Positions 1 to 13,212 of a DNA stretch of 64,000 bases are shown piece after piece. The position numbers and the translations under genes were made by a program. Source of the stretch: Nomia melanderi (Eukaryota > Arthropoda > Insecta > Hymenoptera > Halictidae); NCBI RefSeq assembly GCF_051020985.1, contig NC_134999.1:7254001-7318000 (forward strand). The letters are read 5' to 3'. Every line of letters starts with the position of its first letter. Position 1 is the stretch's first letter. A model generated the notes under the pieces. That model was given only the letters and a program-made list of their open reading frames with translations, had not been told where the DNA came from and did no database searches.

Positions 1-1425
1 TGGTTTGTATAGTCTAAAGTCAATTTCGACGAAAAGTATCCAGACCTTCCCATCGGTCAGCCGTATGTAGCCGTGGTCCCTGTGAGATCTCGACCTGGAG
101 ACCCATCACTGCTAAGTCATATGGTTACCCCCGACCTTCCTGGCAATTCTGCCCGACGGAATCCAAGTTTTGCACTTTGGAAACCTGGATTGTATTGTCT
201 AAAGCCATTTTCGACCAAAAGTATCCAGACCTTCCCATCGGTCAGCCGGATGTAGCCTTGGTCCCTATGAGACCTCTCCCTGGTGTCCAATCACTGCTAA
301 GTCAAAAGGCTTCCCCCGACCTTCCTGGCAATTCTGGCCGACGGAATCCAAGTTTTCCACTTTGGAAACCCGGATTGTATAGTCTAAAGTCAATTTCGAC
401 CAAAAGTATCCCGACCCACCCATCCGTCAGCCGGATGTAGCCTTGGTCCCAATGAGACCTCGCCCTGGTGTCCAATCACTGCTAAGTCAAATGGCTACCC
501 CCGACCTTCCTGGCAATTCTGCCCGACGGAATCCAAGTTTTTCACTTTGGAAACCTGGATTGTATAGTCTAAAGTCAATTTCGACCAAAAGTATCCCGAC
601 CTTCCCATCGGTCAGCCGGATGTAGCCTTCGTCCCTATGAGACATCGTCCTGGAATCCCATCACTGCTAAGTCAAATGGCTACCCCCGACCTTCCTGGCC
701 ATTCTGCCCAACGGAATCGAAGTTTTGCACTTTGGAAACCTGGATTGTATAGTCTAAAGTCAATTTCGACCAAAAGTATCCCGACCTTCCCATCGGTCAG
801 CCGGATGTAGCCTTGGTCCCTATGAGACCTCGTCCTGGAGTCCCATCACAGCTAAGTCAAATGACTCCCCCGACCTTCCTGGCAATTCCGGCCGACGGAA
901 TCCAAGTTTTCCACTTTCGAAACCTGGTTTGTATAGTCTAAAGTCACTTTCGACCAAAAGTATCCCGACCCTCCCATCGGTCAGCCGGATGTAGCCTTGG
1001 TCCCTATGAGACCTCTCCCTGGTGTCCAATCACTGCTAAGTCGAATGGCTTCCCCCGACCTTCCTGGCAATTTTGGCCGACGGAATCCAAGTTTTCCACT
1101 TTGAAAACCTGGTTTGTATAGTCTAAAGTCATTTTCGACCAATAGTATTCAGACCTTCACATCGGTCCGCCGGATGTAGCCTTGGTCCCTGTGAGATCTC
1201 GTCCTGGAGTCCCAGGACTGCTAAGTCAAATGGCTACCCCCGACCTTGCTGGAAATTCTGCCCGACGGAATCCAAGTTTTCCACTTTGGAAACCTGGATT
1301 GTATAGTTTAAGGTCAATTTCGACCAAAAGTATCCCGACCTTCCCATCGGTCAGCCGGATGTAGCCTTGGTCCCTATGAGACCTCTCCCTGGAGTACCAT
1401 CACTGCTAAGTCAAATGGCTACCCC
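1..1425 (+). repeat. Leading block of assorted monomers
   Basis: A 72-bp partial monomer is followed by complete monomers starting at 73, 258, 443, 628, 813 (184 bp), 997 and 1182, and by the head of the monomer at 1367. No clear long higher-order partner was found inside the window. The exception is the pair at 443 and 628, which resembles the pair at 63062 and 63247 near the other end, including the shared variants ATTCTGCCCAACGGAATCGA. No gene is present. Confidence 0.9.
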
Positions 1426-4400
1426 CGACCTTCCTGGCAATTCTGCCCGACGGAATCCATGTTTTCCACTTTAGCAACCTGGTTTGTATAGTCTAAAGTC
1501 ATTTTCGACCAAAAGTAACCCGACCTTCCCATCGGTCAGCCGGATGTAGCCTTGGAACCTATGAGACCTCGTCCTGGAGTCCCGTCACAGCTAAGTCAAA
1601 TGGCTCCCCCGACCTTCCTGGCAATTCCGGCCGACGGAATCCATGTTTTACACTTTGGAAACCTGGTTTGTATAGTCTAAAGTCAATTTCGACCAAAAGT
1701 ATCCCGACCCACCCATCGGTCAGCCCAATGTAGCCTTGGTCCCTATGAGCCCTCTCCCTGGTGTCCAATCACTGCTAAGTCAAATGGCTTCCCCCGACCT
1801 TCCTGGCAATTCTGGCTGACGGAATCCAAGTTTTCCACTTTGGAAACCCGGATTGTATAGTCTAAAGTCAATTTCGACCAAAAGTATCCCGACCTTCCCA
1901 TCGGTCAGCCGGATGTAGCCTTCGTCCCTATGAGACATCGTCCTGGAGTCCCATCACTGCTAAGTCAAATGGCTCCCCCGACGTACCTGGCAATTCTGCC
2001 GACGGAATCCAAGTTTTGCACTTTGGAAACCTGGATTGTATAGTCTAAAGTCAATTTCGGCCAAAAGTATCCCGACCTTCCCATCGGTCAGCCGGATGTA
2101 GCCTTGGTCCTTATGAGACCTCGTCCTGGAATCCCATTACAGCTAAGTCAAATGACTACCCCCGACCTTCCTGGCAATTCCGCCCGAACGGAATCGAAGT
2201 TTTCCACTTTGGCCACCTGGTTTGTACAGTCTAAAGTCCTTTTCGACCCAAAGTATCCAGACCTTCGCATCGGTCAGCCGGATGTAGCCTTGGTCCCTAT
2301 GAGACCTCTCCCCGGTGTCCAATCACTGCTAAGTCAAATGGCTTCCCCCGACCTTCCTGGCAATTCTGCTCGACGGTATCCATGTTTTCCACTTTGGCAA
2401 CCTGGTTTGTATAGTCTAAAGTCATTTTCGACCAAAAGTATACCGATCTTCCCATCGGTCAGCCGGATGTAGCCTTGGTCCCTATGAGACCTCGCCCTGG
2501 TGTCCAATCACTGCTGAGTCAAATGACTACCCCCGACCTTCCTGGCAATTCTGCCCGACGGAATCCAAGTTTTCTACTTTGGCAACCTGGTATGTATAGT
2601 CTAAAGTCATTTTCCACCAAAAGTATACCGACCTTCCCATCGGTCAGCCCGATGTAGCCTTGGTCCCTATGAGTCCTCGTCCTGGAGTGCTATCACTGCT
2701 AAGTCAAATGGCTTCCCCCGACCTTCCTGGCAATTCTGCCCGACGGAGTCCAAGTTTTCCACTTTGCGAACCTGGATTGTATAGTCTAAAGTCTATTTCG
2801 ACGAAAAGTATCCCGACCATCCCATCCGGCAGCCGGATGTAGCCTTGGTCCCTATGAGACCTCGCCCTGCAGTCCAATCACTGCTAAGACAAATTGCTAC
2901 CCCCGACCTTCCTGGCAATTCTGCCCGACGGAATCCAAGTTTTCCACTTTGGCAACCTGGTTTGTATAGTCTAAAGTCATTTTCGACCAAAAGTATCCAG
3001 GCCTTCCCATCGGTCAGCCGGATGTAGCCTTGGTCCCTATGAGACCTCGTCCTGGAGTCCCATCACAGCTAAGTCAAATGGCTCCCCCGACCTTCCTGGC
3101 AATTCCGGCCGACGGAATCCAAGTTTTTCATTTTGGAAACCTGGTTTGTATAGTCTAAAGTCATTTGCCACCAAAAGTATCCAGACCTTCCCATCGCTCA
3201 GCCGGATGTAGCCTTGGCACCTATGAGACCTCTTCCTGGAGTACCATCACTGCTAATTCAAGTGACTACCCCCGACCGTCCTGGCAATTCTGCCGGACGG
3301 AGTCCAACTTTTCCACTTTGGAAACCTGGTTTGTATAGTCTAAAGTCGATTTGGACCAAAAGTATCCCGACCTTCCCATCGGTCAGCCGGATGTAGCCTC
3401 CGTCCCTATGAGACGTGGTCCTCGAGTCCCATCAATGCAAAGTCAAATGGCTACCCCCGACCTTCCTGGCAATTCCGGCCGACGGAATCCAAGTTTTCCA
3501 CTATGGAAACCTGGTTTGTATAGTCTACAGTCATTTTCGACCAAAAGTATCCCGACCTTCCCATCGGTCAGCCGGATGTAGCCTTGGTCCCAATGAGACC
3601 TCTCCCTGGTGTGCAATCACTGCTAAGTCAAATGGATTCCCCCGACCTTCCTGGCAATTCTGGCCGACGGAATCCAAGATTTCCACTTTGAAAACCTGGT
3701 TTGTATAGTCTAAAGTCAGTTTCGACCAAAAGTATCCCGACCTTCCCATCGGTCAGCCGGATGTAGCCTTGGTCCCTATGAGACCTCTCCCTGGTGTCCA
3801 ATCACTGCTAAGTCAAATGGCTTCCCCCGACCTTCCTGGTAATTCTGGCCGACGGAACCCAAGTCTTCCACTTTGGAAACCTGGATTGTATAGTCTACAG
3901 TCAATTTCGACCAAAAGTATCCCTACCTTCCCATCGGTCAGCCGGACGTAGCCTTCGTCCCTATGAGACATCGTCCTCGAGTGCCATCACTGCTAAGTCA
4001 AATGGCTACCTCCGACCTTTCTGGCAATTCTGCCCGAAGGAATCCAAGTTTTGCACTTTGGAAACCTGGATTGTATAGTCTAAAGTTAATTTCGGCCAAA
4101 AGTATCCCGACCTTCCCATCGGACAGCCGGATGTAGCCTTGGAACCTGTGAGGCCTCGTCCTGGAGTTCCATCACTGCTAAGTCAAATGACTACCCCCGA
4201 CCTTCCTGGCAATTCTGCTCCGACGGAATCCAAGTTCTCCACTTTGGCAACCTGGTTTGTATAGTCTAAAGTCATTTTCGACCAAAAGTATACAGACCTT
4301 CCCATCGGAGAGCCGGATGTACCCTTTGTCCCTATGAGACATAGCCGTGGTGTCTAATCACTGCTAAGTCAAATGGCTACCCCCGACCTTCCTGGCAATT

Positions 4401-5993
4401 CTGCCTGACGGAATCCAAGTTATGCACTTTGGAAACCCGGATTGTATAGTCTAAAGTCAATTTCGACCAAAAGTATCCCGACCCTCCCATCCGTCAGCCG
4501 GATGTAGCCTTGGTCCCAATGAGACCTCGCCCTGGTGTCCAATCACTGCTAAGTCAAATGGCTACCCCCGACCTTCCTGGCAATTCTGCCCGAGGGAATC
4601 CAAGTTTTGCACTTTGGAAACCTGGATTGTATAGTCTAAAGTCAATTTCGACCAAAAGTATCCCGAAATTCCCATCGGTCAGCTGGATGTAGCCTTGGTC
4701 TCTATGAGACATCTCCCTGGTGTCCAATCACTGCTAAGTCAAATGGCTTCCCCCGACCTTCCTGGCAATTCTGGCCGACGGAATCCAAGTTTTCCACTTT
4801 GGAAACCCGGATTGTATAGTCTAAAGTCAATTTCGACCAAAAGTATCCCGACCCGCCCATCCGTCAGCCGGATGTAGCCTTGGTCCCAATGAGACCTCGC
4901 CCTGGTGTCCAATCACTGCTAAGTCAAATGGCCACCCCCTACCTTCCTGGCAATTCTGCCCGACGGAATCCAAGTTATGCACTTTGGAAACCTGGATTGT
5001 ATAGTCTAAAGTCAATTTCGACCAGTAGTATCCCGAACTTCCCATCGGTCAGCCGCATGTAGCCTTGGAACCTATGAGACCTCGTCCTGGAGTCCCATCA
5101 CTGCTAAATCAAATGCCTACCCCCGACCTTCCTGGCAGTACTGCCCGACGGAATCCATGTTTTGCACTTTGGAAACCTCGATTGTATAGTTTAAAGTCAA
5201 TTTCGACCAAAAGTATCCCGAACTTCCCATCGGTCAGCTGGATGTAGCCTTGGTCCCTATGAGACCTCGTCCTGGAGTCCAATCACTGCTAAGTCAAATG
5301 ACTACTCCCGTCCTTCCTGGCAACTCTGCCCGACGGAATCCAAGTTTTGCACTTGGGAAACCTGTATTGTATAGTCTAAAGTCAATTTCGACCAAAAGTA
5401 TCCCGAACTTCCCATCGGTCAGCCGGATGTAGCCTTGGAACCTATGAGACCTCGTCCTGGAGTCCCATCACTGCTAAATCAAATGACTACCCCCGATCTT
5501 CCTGGCAATTCTGCCCGACGGAATCCAAGTTTTGCACTTTGGAAGCCTGTATTGTATAGTCTAAAGTCAATTTCGACCAAAAGTATCCCGAACTTCCCAT
5601 TGGTCAGTCGGATGTAGCCTTGGAACCTATGTGACCTCGTCCTGGAGTCCCATCACTGCTAAGTCAAATGGCTACCCCCGACCTTCCTGGCAATTCTGGC
5701 CGACGGAATCCAAGTTTTACACTTTGGCAACCTGGTTTGTATAGTCTAAAGTCATTTTCGACCAAAAGTATCCAGACCATCCCATCGGTCCGCCGGATGT
5801 AGCCTTGGTCCCTATGAGACCTCGCACAGGTGTCCAATCACTGCTATGTCAAATGGCTACCCCCGTCCTTCCTGGCAACTCTGCCCGACGGAATTCAAGT
5901 TTTGCACTTTGGAAGCCTGTACTGTATAGTCTAAAGTCAATTTCGACCAAAAGTATCCCGAACTTCCCATTGGTCAATCGGATGTAGCCTTGG
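1426..5993 (+). repeat. Segment A, first copy of a ~4.6-kb multi-monomer block
   Basis: This block recurs as segment B (16784-21535). The offset is 15357 for 1552-2289, 15172 for 2475-4138, 15727 for 3769-4879 and 15542 for 5065-5993. The overlap at 3769-4138 exists because B carries those monomers twice. A contains two monomers that B lacks (2290-2474 and 4880-5064), whereas B carries an extra 555 bp. Homology starts at CGACCTTCC inside the monomer at 1367 and ends just after GGATGTAGCCTTGG at 5993, where A continues with AACC and B with TCCC. A has several more substitutions against B than the other large pairs have between them, so it is probably the older duplication. Confidence 0.85.
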
Positions 5994-7284
5994 AACCTAT
6001 GAGACCTCGTCCTGGAGTCCCATCACTTCTAAATCAAATGACTACCCCCGACCTTCCTGGCAATTCTGGCAGACGGAATCCAAGTTTTCCACATTGGCAA
6101 CCTGGCTTGTATAGTCTAAAGTCATTTTCGACCGAAAGTATCCCGACCTTCCCATTGGTCAGCCGGATGTAGCCTTCGTCCCTATAAGACATCGTCGTGG
6201 AGTCATAACACTGCTAAGTCAAATGGCTTCCCCCGTCCTTCCTGGCAATTCTGCCCGACGGAATCCAAGTTTGGCACTTTGGAAACCTGGATTGTATAGT
6301 CTAAAGACAATTTCGACCAAAAGTATCCCGAACTTCCCATGGGTCAGTCGGATGTAGCCTTGGAACCTATGAGACCTCGTGCAGGAGTCCCATCACTGCT
6401 AAGTCAAATGACTACCCCAGACCTTCCTGCCCATTCTGCCCGACGGAGTCCAAGATTTCCACTTTGGAAACCTGGATTGTATAGTCTAAAGTCAATTTCG
6501 ACCAAAAGTATCCCGACCTTCCCATCGGTCAGCCGGATGTAGCCTTCGTCCCTATGATACATCGTCGTGGAGTCCCATCACTGCTAACTCAAATGACTAC
6601 CCCAGACCTTCCTGCCAATTCTGCCCGACGGAGTCCAAGTTTTCCACTGTGGAAACGGGGATTGTATAGTCTAAAGTCAATTTCGACCAAAAGTATACCG
6701 ACCTTCCCATCGGTCAGCCGGATGTAGCCTTGGAACCTATGTGACCTCGCCCTGGAGTCCAATCACTGCTAAGTAAAATGGCTACCCCCGACCTTCCTGG
6801 CAATTCTGCTCGGCGGTATCCATGTTTTCCACTTTGGAAACCTGATTTCTATTGTCTAAAGTCAATTTCGACCAAAAGTATCCCGACCTTCCCATCGGTC
6901 AGCCGGATGTAGCCTTGGAACCTATGAGACGTCGTCCTGGAGTCCCATCACTGCTAAGTCAAATGGCTACCCCCGACCTTCCTGGCAATTCTGGCCGACG
7001 GAATCCAAGTTTTCCACTTTGAAAACCTGGTTTGTATAGTCTAAAGTCAATTTCGACCAAAAGTATCCCTACCTTCCCATCGGTCAGCCGGATGTAGCCT
7101 TCGTCCCTATGAGACATCGTCCTCGAGTGCCATCACTGCTAAGTCAAATGGCTACCTCCGACCTATCTGGCAATTCTGCCCGACGGAATCCAAGTTTTGC
7201 ACTTTGGAAACCTGGATTGTATAGTCTAAAGTCAATTTCGACCAAAAGTATCCCGACCTTCCCATCGGACAGCCGGATGTAGCC

Positions 7285-7470
7285 TTGGAACCTGTGAGAC
7301 CTCGTCCTGGAGTCCCATCACTGCTAAGTCAAATGACTACCCCCGACCTTCCTGGCAATTCTGCTCCGACGGAATGCAAGTTTTGCACTTTGGAAACCTG
7401 GATTGTATAGTCTAAAGTCAATTTCGGCCAAAAGTATCCCGACCTTCCCATCGGACAGCCGGATGTAGCC
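7285..7470 (+). repeat. Chimeric monomer (186 bp)
   Basis: The first half, up to CTGCTCCGACGG, matches the monomer type at 4139. The second half, with TTTTGCAC and CAATTTCGGCC, matches the type at 3954. In segment A the 3954 and 4139 types are adjacent, so this monomer looks like the product of an out-of-register exchange that added one monomer between the counterparts of 3954 (7100) and 4139 (7471). Confidence 0.65.
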
Positions 7471-9506
7471 TTGGAACCTGTGAGACCTCGTCCTGGAGTT
7501 CCATCACTGCTAAGTCAAGTGACTACCCCCGACCTTCCTGGCAATTCTGCTCCGACGGAATCCAAGTTCTCCACTTTGGCAACCTGGTTTGTATAGTCTA
7601 AAGTCATTTTCGACCAAAAGTATCCAGACCTTCCCATCGGAGAGCCGGATGTACCCTTTGTCCCTATGAGACATAGCCGTGGTGTCTAATCACTGCTAAG
7701 TCAAATGGCTACCCCCGACCTTCCTGGCAATTCTGCCCGACGGAATCCAAGTTTTCCACTTTGGAATCCCGGATTGTATAGTCTAAAGTCAATTTCGACC
7801 AAAAGTATCCCGACCCTCCCATCCGTCAGCCGGATGTAGCCTTGGTCCCAATGAGACCTCGCCCTGGTGTCCAATCACTGCTAAGTCAAATGGCTACCCC
7901 CGACCTTCCTGGCAATTCTGCCCGAGGGAATCCAAGTTTTGCACTTTGGAAACCTGGATTGTATAGTGTAAAGTCAATTTCGACCAAAAGTATCCCGACC
8001 TTCCCATCGGTCAGCCGGATGTAGCTTTCGTCCCTATTAGACTTCGTCGTGGAGTCCCATCACTGCTAAGTCAAATGGATACCCCCGACCTTCCTGGCAA
8101 TTCTGCCGGACGGAATCCAAGTTTTGCACTTTGGAAACCTGGATTGTATAGTGTAAAGTCAATTTCGGCCAAAAGTATCCCGAACTTCCCATCGGTCAGC
8201 TGGATGTAGCCTTGGTCCCTAAGAGACCTCGTCCTGGAGTCCCATCACAGCTAAGTCAAATGGCTTCCCCCGACCTTCCTGGCAATTCTGCCCGACGGAA
8301 TCCAAGTTATGCACTTTGGAAACCTGGATTGTATAGTCTAAAGTCAATTTCGACCAAAAGTATCCCGAGCTTCCCATCGGTCAGCCGGATGTAGCCTTGG
8401 AACCTGTGAGACCTCGTCCTGGAGTCCCATCACTGCTAAGTCAAATGACTACCCCCGACATTCCTGGCAATACTACCCGACGGAATCCAAGTTTTGCACT
8501 TTGGAAACCTGGATTGTATAGTGTAAAGTCAATTTCGACCAAAAGTATACCGACCTTCCCATCGGTCAGCCGGATGTAGCCTTCGTCCCTATGAGACATC
8601 GTCGTGGAGTCCAATCACTGCTAAGCCAAATGGCTACCCTCGACCTTCCTGGTAATTCTGCCCGACGGAATCCAAGTTATGCACTTTGGAAGCCTGTATT
8701 GTATAGTCTAAAGTCAATTTCGACCAAAAGTATCCCGAACTTCCCATTGGTCAGTCGGATGTAGCCATGGAACCTATGAGACCTCGTCCTGGAGTCCCAT
8801 CACTGCTAAGTCAAATGGCTACCCCCGACCTTCCTGGCAATTCTGGCTGACGGAATCCAAGTTTTACACTTTGGCAACCTGGTTTGTATAGTCTAAAGTC
8901 AATTTCGACCAAAAGTATCCCGAACTTCCCATTGGTCAGTCGGATGTAGCCTTGGAACCTATGAGACCTCGTCCTGGAGTCCCATCACTGCTAAGTCAAA
9001 TGGCTACCCCCGACCTTCCTGGCAATTCTGGCCGACGGAATCCTAGTTTTCCACATTGGCAACCTGGTTTGTATAGTCTAAAGTCAATTTCGACTAAAAG
9101 TATCCGTACTTCCCATCGGTCAGCCGGATGTAGCCTTGGTCCCTATGAGACCTCGTCCTGGAGTCCCATGACAGCTAATTCAAATGGCTACCCCCGACCT
9201 TCCTGGCAATTCTGCCCGACGGAATCCAAGTTTTGCACTTTGGAATCCTGGATTGTATAGTCTAAAGTCAATTTCGACCAAAATTATCCCGACCTTCCCA
9301 TCGGTCAGCCGGATGTAGCCTTGGAACCTATGAGACCTCGTCCAGGAGTCCCATCACTGCTAAGTCAGATTACTACCCCCGCCCTTCCTGGCAATTCTGC
9401 CCCGACGGAATGCAAGTTTTGCACTTTGGAAACGTGGATTGTATAGTCTAAAGTCAATTTCGACCAAAAGTATCCCGACCGTCCCATCGGTCAGCAGGAT
9501 GTAGCC

Positions 9507-9694
9507 TTGGGCGCTATTAGACCTCGTCCTTGAGTCCCATCACTGCTATGTCAAATGGCAGCTACCCCCGACATTCCTGGCTACTCTGCCCGACCGAATC
9601 CAAGTTTTCCACTTTGGAAACCTGATTTCTATTGTCTAAAGTCAATTTCGACCAAAAGTATCCCGACCGTCCCATCGGTCAGCAGGATGTAGCC
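9507..9694 (+). repeat. 188-bp GCAGCTACC subfamily monomer
   Basis: It has a three-base insertion giving ATGGCAGCTACCCCC, linked to GACATTCCTGGCTACTCTGCC and to CCTGATTTCTATTGTC further on. These linked changes define a subfamily found at eight places in the window. Confidence 0.85.
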
Positions 9695-11544
9695 TTGGTC
9701 CCTATGAGACCTCTCCCTGGTGTGCAATCACTGCTAAGTCAAATGGCTTCCCCCGACCTTCCTGGCAATTCTGGCCGACGGAATCCAAGATTTCCACTTT
9801 GAAAACCTGGTTTGTATATTCTAAAGTCAGTTTCGAGCAAAAGTATCCCGACCTTCCCATCGGTCAGCCGGATGTAGCCTTGGATCCTATGAGATCTCGT
9901 CCTGGAGTCCCATCACTGCTATGTCAAATGGCTACACCCGACCCTCCTGGCAATTCTGGCCGACGGAATCCAAGTTTTCCACTTTGGCAACCTGGTTATT
10001 ATAGTCTAAAGTCATTTTCGACCAAAAGTATCCAGACCTTCCCATCGGTCAGCCGGATGTAGCCTTGGTCCCTATGAGACATCGCCCTGGTGTCCAATCA
10101 CTGCTAAGCCAAATGACTACCCCCGACCTTCATGGCAATTCTGCCCGACGGAATCCACGTTTTCCACTTTGGAAACCTGGAATGTATAGTCTAAGGTCAG
10201 TTTCGACCAAAAGTATCCCGACCTTCCCATCGGTCAGCCGGATGTAGCCTTGGTCCCTATGAGATCTCGTCCTGGAGTCACGTCACTGCTAAGTCAAATG
10301 GCTACCCCCGACCTTCCAGGCAATTCTGCCCTCCGGAATCCAAGTTTTCCACTTTGTAAACATGGTTTGTATAGTCTAAAGTCAATTTCGACCAAAAGTA
10401 TCCCGACCCTCCCATCGGTCAGCCGGATGTTGCCTTGGTCCCTATGAGACCTCGCCCTGGTGTCCAATCACTGCTAAGTCAAATGGCTACCCCCGACCTT
10501 CCTGGCAATTCTGCCCGAGGGAATCCAAGTTTTGCACTTTGGAAACCTGGATTGTATAGTGTAAAGTCAATTTCGACCAAAAGTATCCCGAAATTCCCAT
10601 CGGTCAGCCGGATGTAGCTTTCGGCCCTATTAGACATCGTCGTGGAGTCCCATCACTGCTAAGTCAAATGGCTACCCCCGACCTTCCTGGCAATTCTGCC
10701 CGACGGAATCCAAGTTATGCACTTTGGAAACCTGGATTGTATAGTCTAAAGTCAATTTCGACCAAAAGTATCCCGAACTTCCCATCGGTCAGCCGGATGT
10801 AGCCTTGGTCCCAATGAGACCTCGCCCTGGTGTCCCATCACAGCTAAGTCAAATGGCTTCCCCCGACCTTCCTGGCAATTCTGCCTGACGGATTCCAAGT
10901 TATGCACTTTGGAAACCTGGATTGAATAGTCTATAGTCAATTTCGACCAAAAGTATCCCGAACTTCCCATCGGTCAGCCGGATGTAGCCTTGGAACCTAT
11001 GAGACCTCGTCCTGGAGCCCCATCACTGTGAAATCAAATGGCTACCCCCGACCTTCCTGGCAATTCTGTGCGACGGAATCCAAGTTTTCCACTTTGGCAA
11101 CCTGGTTTGTATAGTCTAAAGTCAATTTCGACTATAAGTATCCCGTACTTCCCATCGGTCAGCCGTATGTAGCCTTGGAACCTATGAGACCTCGTGCAGG
11201 AGTCCCATCACTGCTAAGTCAAATGACTACCCCAGACCTTCCTGCCAATTCTGCCCGACGGAGTCCAAGTTTTCCACTTCGGAGACCTGGATTGTATAGT
11301 CTAAAGTCAATTTCGACCAAAAGTATAATGACCTTCCCATCGGTCAGCCGGATGTAGCCTTCGTCCCTATGAGACATCGTCGTGGAGTCCCATCACTGCT
11401 AAGTCAAATGGCTACCCTCGACCTTCCTGGCAATTCTGCCCGACGGAATCCAAGTTATGCACTTTGGAAACCTGGATTGTATAGTCTAAAGTCAATTTCG
11501 ACAAAAAGTATCCCGAACTTCCCATCGGTCAGCCGGATGTAGCC

Positions 11545-11914
11545 TTGGAACCTATGAGACCTCGTCCTGGAGTCCCATCACTGCTAAATCAAATGACTAC
11601 CCCCGACCTTCCTGGCAATACTGCCCGACGGAATCCAAGTTTTGCACTTTGGAAACCTGTATTGTATAGTGTAAAGTCAATTTCGACCAAAAGTATACCG
11701 ACCTTCCCATCGGTCAGCCGGATGTAGCCTTCGTTCCTATGAGACATCGTCCTGGAGTCCCATCACTGCTAAATCAAATGACTACCCCCGACCTTCCTGG
11801 CAATACTGCCCGACGGAATCCAAGTTTTGCACTTTGGAAACCTGTATTGTATAGTGTAAAGTCAATTTCTACCAAAAGTATACCGACCTTCCCATCGGTC
11901 ATCCGGATGTAGCC
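11545..11914 (+). repeat. Single-monomer duplication
   Basis: Monomers 11545 and 11730 share the rare combination CTGCTAAATCAAATGAC, GGCAATACTGCCC, CCTGTATTG and TAGTGTAAAGTC. They differ mainly in their first ~20 bp (TTGGAACC versus TTCGTTCC). This fits a one-unit slippage or exchange. Confidence 0.7.
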
Positions 11915-12144
11915 TTCGTCCCTATGAGACATCGTCGTGGAGTCCCATCACTGCTAAGTCAAATGGCTACCCTCGACCTTCCTGGCAATTCTGCCCAACG
12001 GAATCCAAGTTATGCACTTTGGAAACCTGGATTGTATAGTCTAAAGTCAATTTCGACCAAAAGTATTCCGACCTTCCCATCGGTCAGACGGATGTAGCCT
12101 TGGTCCCTATGGCACCTGGCCCTGGTGTCCAATCACTGCTAAGT

Positions 12145-13000
12145 CAAATGGCTACCCCCGACCTTTCTGGCAATTCTGCCCGACGGAATCCAAGTTTTGC
12201 ACTTTGGAAACCTGGATCGAATAGTCTAAAGTCAATTTTGTCCAAAAGAATCCCGACTTTCCCATCGGTCAGCAGGATGTAGCCTTGGAACCTATGAGAC
12301 GTCGTCCTGGAGTCCCATCACTGCTAAGTCAAATGGCTACCCCCGACCTTCCTGGCAATTCTGGCCGACGGAATCCAAGTTTTCCACTTTGGCCACCTGG
12401 TGTGTATAGTCTAAAGTCATTTTCGACCAAAAGTATCCAGACTTTCACATCGGTCAGCTGGATGTAGCATTGGTCCCTGTGAGACCTCGCCCTGGTGTCC
12501 AATCACTGCAAAGTCAAATGACTACTCCCGGCCTTCATGGCAATTCTGCCCGACGGAATCCAAGTTTTCCACTTTGGCAACCTGGTTTGTATAGTCTAAA
12601 GTCATTTTCGACCAAAAGTATCCAGATCTTCCCATCGGTCAGCCGGATGTAGCTTTGGTCCCTATGAGAGCTCGTCCTGGAGTCCCATCACTGCGAAGTC
12701 AAATGGCTACCCCCGACCTTTCTGGCAATTCTGCCCGACGGAATCCAAGTTTTGCACTTTGGAAACCTGGATCGAATAGTCTAAAGTCAATTTTGTCCAA
12801 AAGAATCCCGACTTTCCCATCGGTCAGCAGGATGTAGCCTTGGAACCTATGAGACGTCGTCCTGGAGTCCCATCACTGCTAAGTCAAATGGCTACCCCCG
12901 ACCTTCCTGGCAATTCTGGCCGACGGAATCCAAGTTTTCCACTTTGGCCACCTGGTGTGTATAGTCTAAAGTCATTTTCGACCAAAAGTATCCAGACTTT
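12145..13000 (+). repeat. Local 3-monomer (555-bp) duplication
   Basis: The stretch from about 12145 to 12445 recurs 555 bp downstream, at about 12700 to 13000. Both copies share a rare tail (GGATCGAATAGTCTAAAG, TTTTGTCCAAAAGAATCCC, CGGTCAGCAGGATG) followed by a TATGAGACGTCGTCC monomer with TTTGGCCACCTGGTGTG. The heads at 12100 and 12655 differ, so the exchange point lies inside a monomer. Confidence 0.8.
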
Positions 13001-13024
13001 CCCATCGGTCAGCCGGATGTAGCC

Positions 13025-13212
13025 TTGGTCCCTGTGAGACCTCGTCATGGAGTCCCATCACTGCTATGTCGAATGGCAGATACCCCCGACATTCCTGGCT
13101 ACTCTGCCCGACGGAAACCAAGTTTTCCACTTTGGAAACCTGATTTCTATTGTCTAAAGTCAATTTCGACCAAAAGTATCCCGACCTTCCCATCGGGCAG
13201 CCGGATGTAGCC
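13025..13212 (+). repeat. 188-bp GCAGATACC subfamily monomer
   Basis: Same subfamily as 9507, here with ATGGCAGATACCCCC and GACATTCCTGGCTACTCTGCC. It lies in 14-monomer copy 1. Confidence 0.85.

Larger units (their letters stand above)
5994..12284 (+). repeat. Diverged monomer block with local 14- and 18-monomer relationships
   Basis: About 34 monomers, many with TTGGAACCTATGAGACC heads and GAACTTCCCAT tails. Monomers 7100-7284 and 7471-7975 resemble 3954-4138 and 4139-4643 (offsets 3146 and 3332). The monomer at 7842 resembles that at 10435 (offset 2593, 14 monomers), and 8027 resembles 10620. The monomers at 6360 and 11175 share a rare GTGCAGGAG and GACCTTCCTGCC combination. Heads reading CATCGTCGTGGAGTC (6175, 6545, 8582, 10620, 11360, 11915) are concentrated here. 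No gene or foreign insertion is present. Confidence 0.85.

Noticed and set aside
2104..2472. Longer open frames of 87-122 codons, for example at 2104-2472 and 17461-17829
   Set aside because: They arise where a monomer with an extra base restores the frame across one junction, or where the frame starts at an upstream ATG. The translation is still the satellite, with no recognisable domain.
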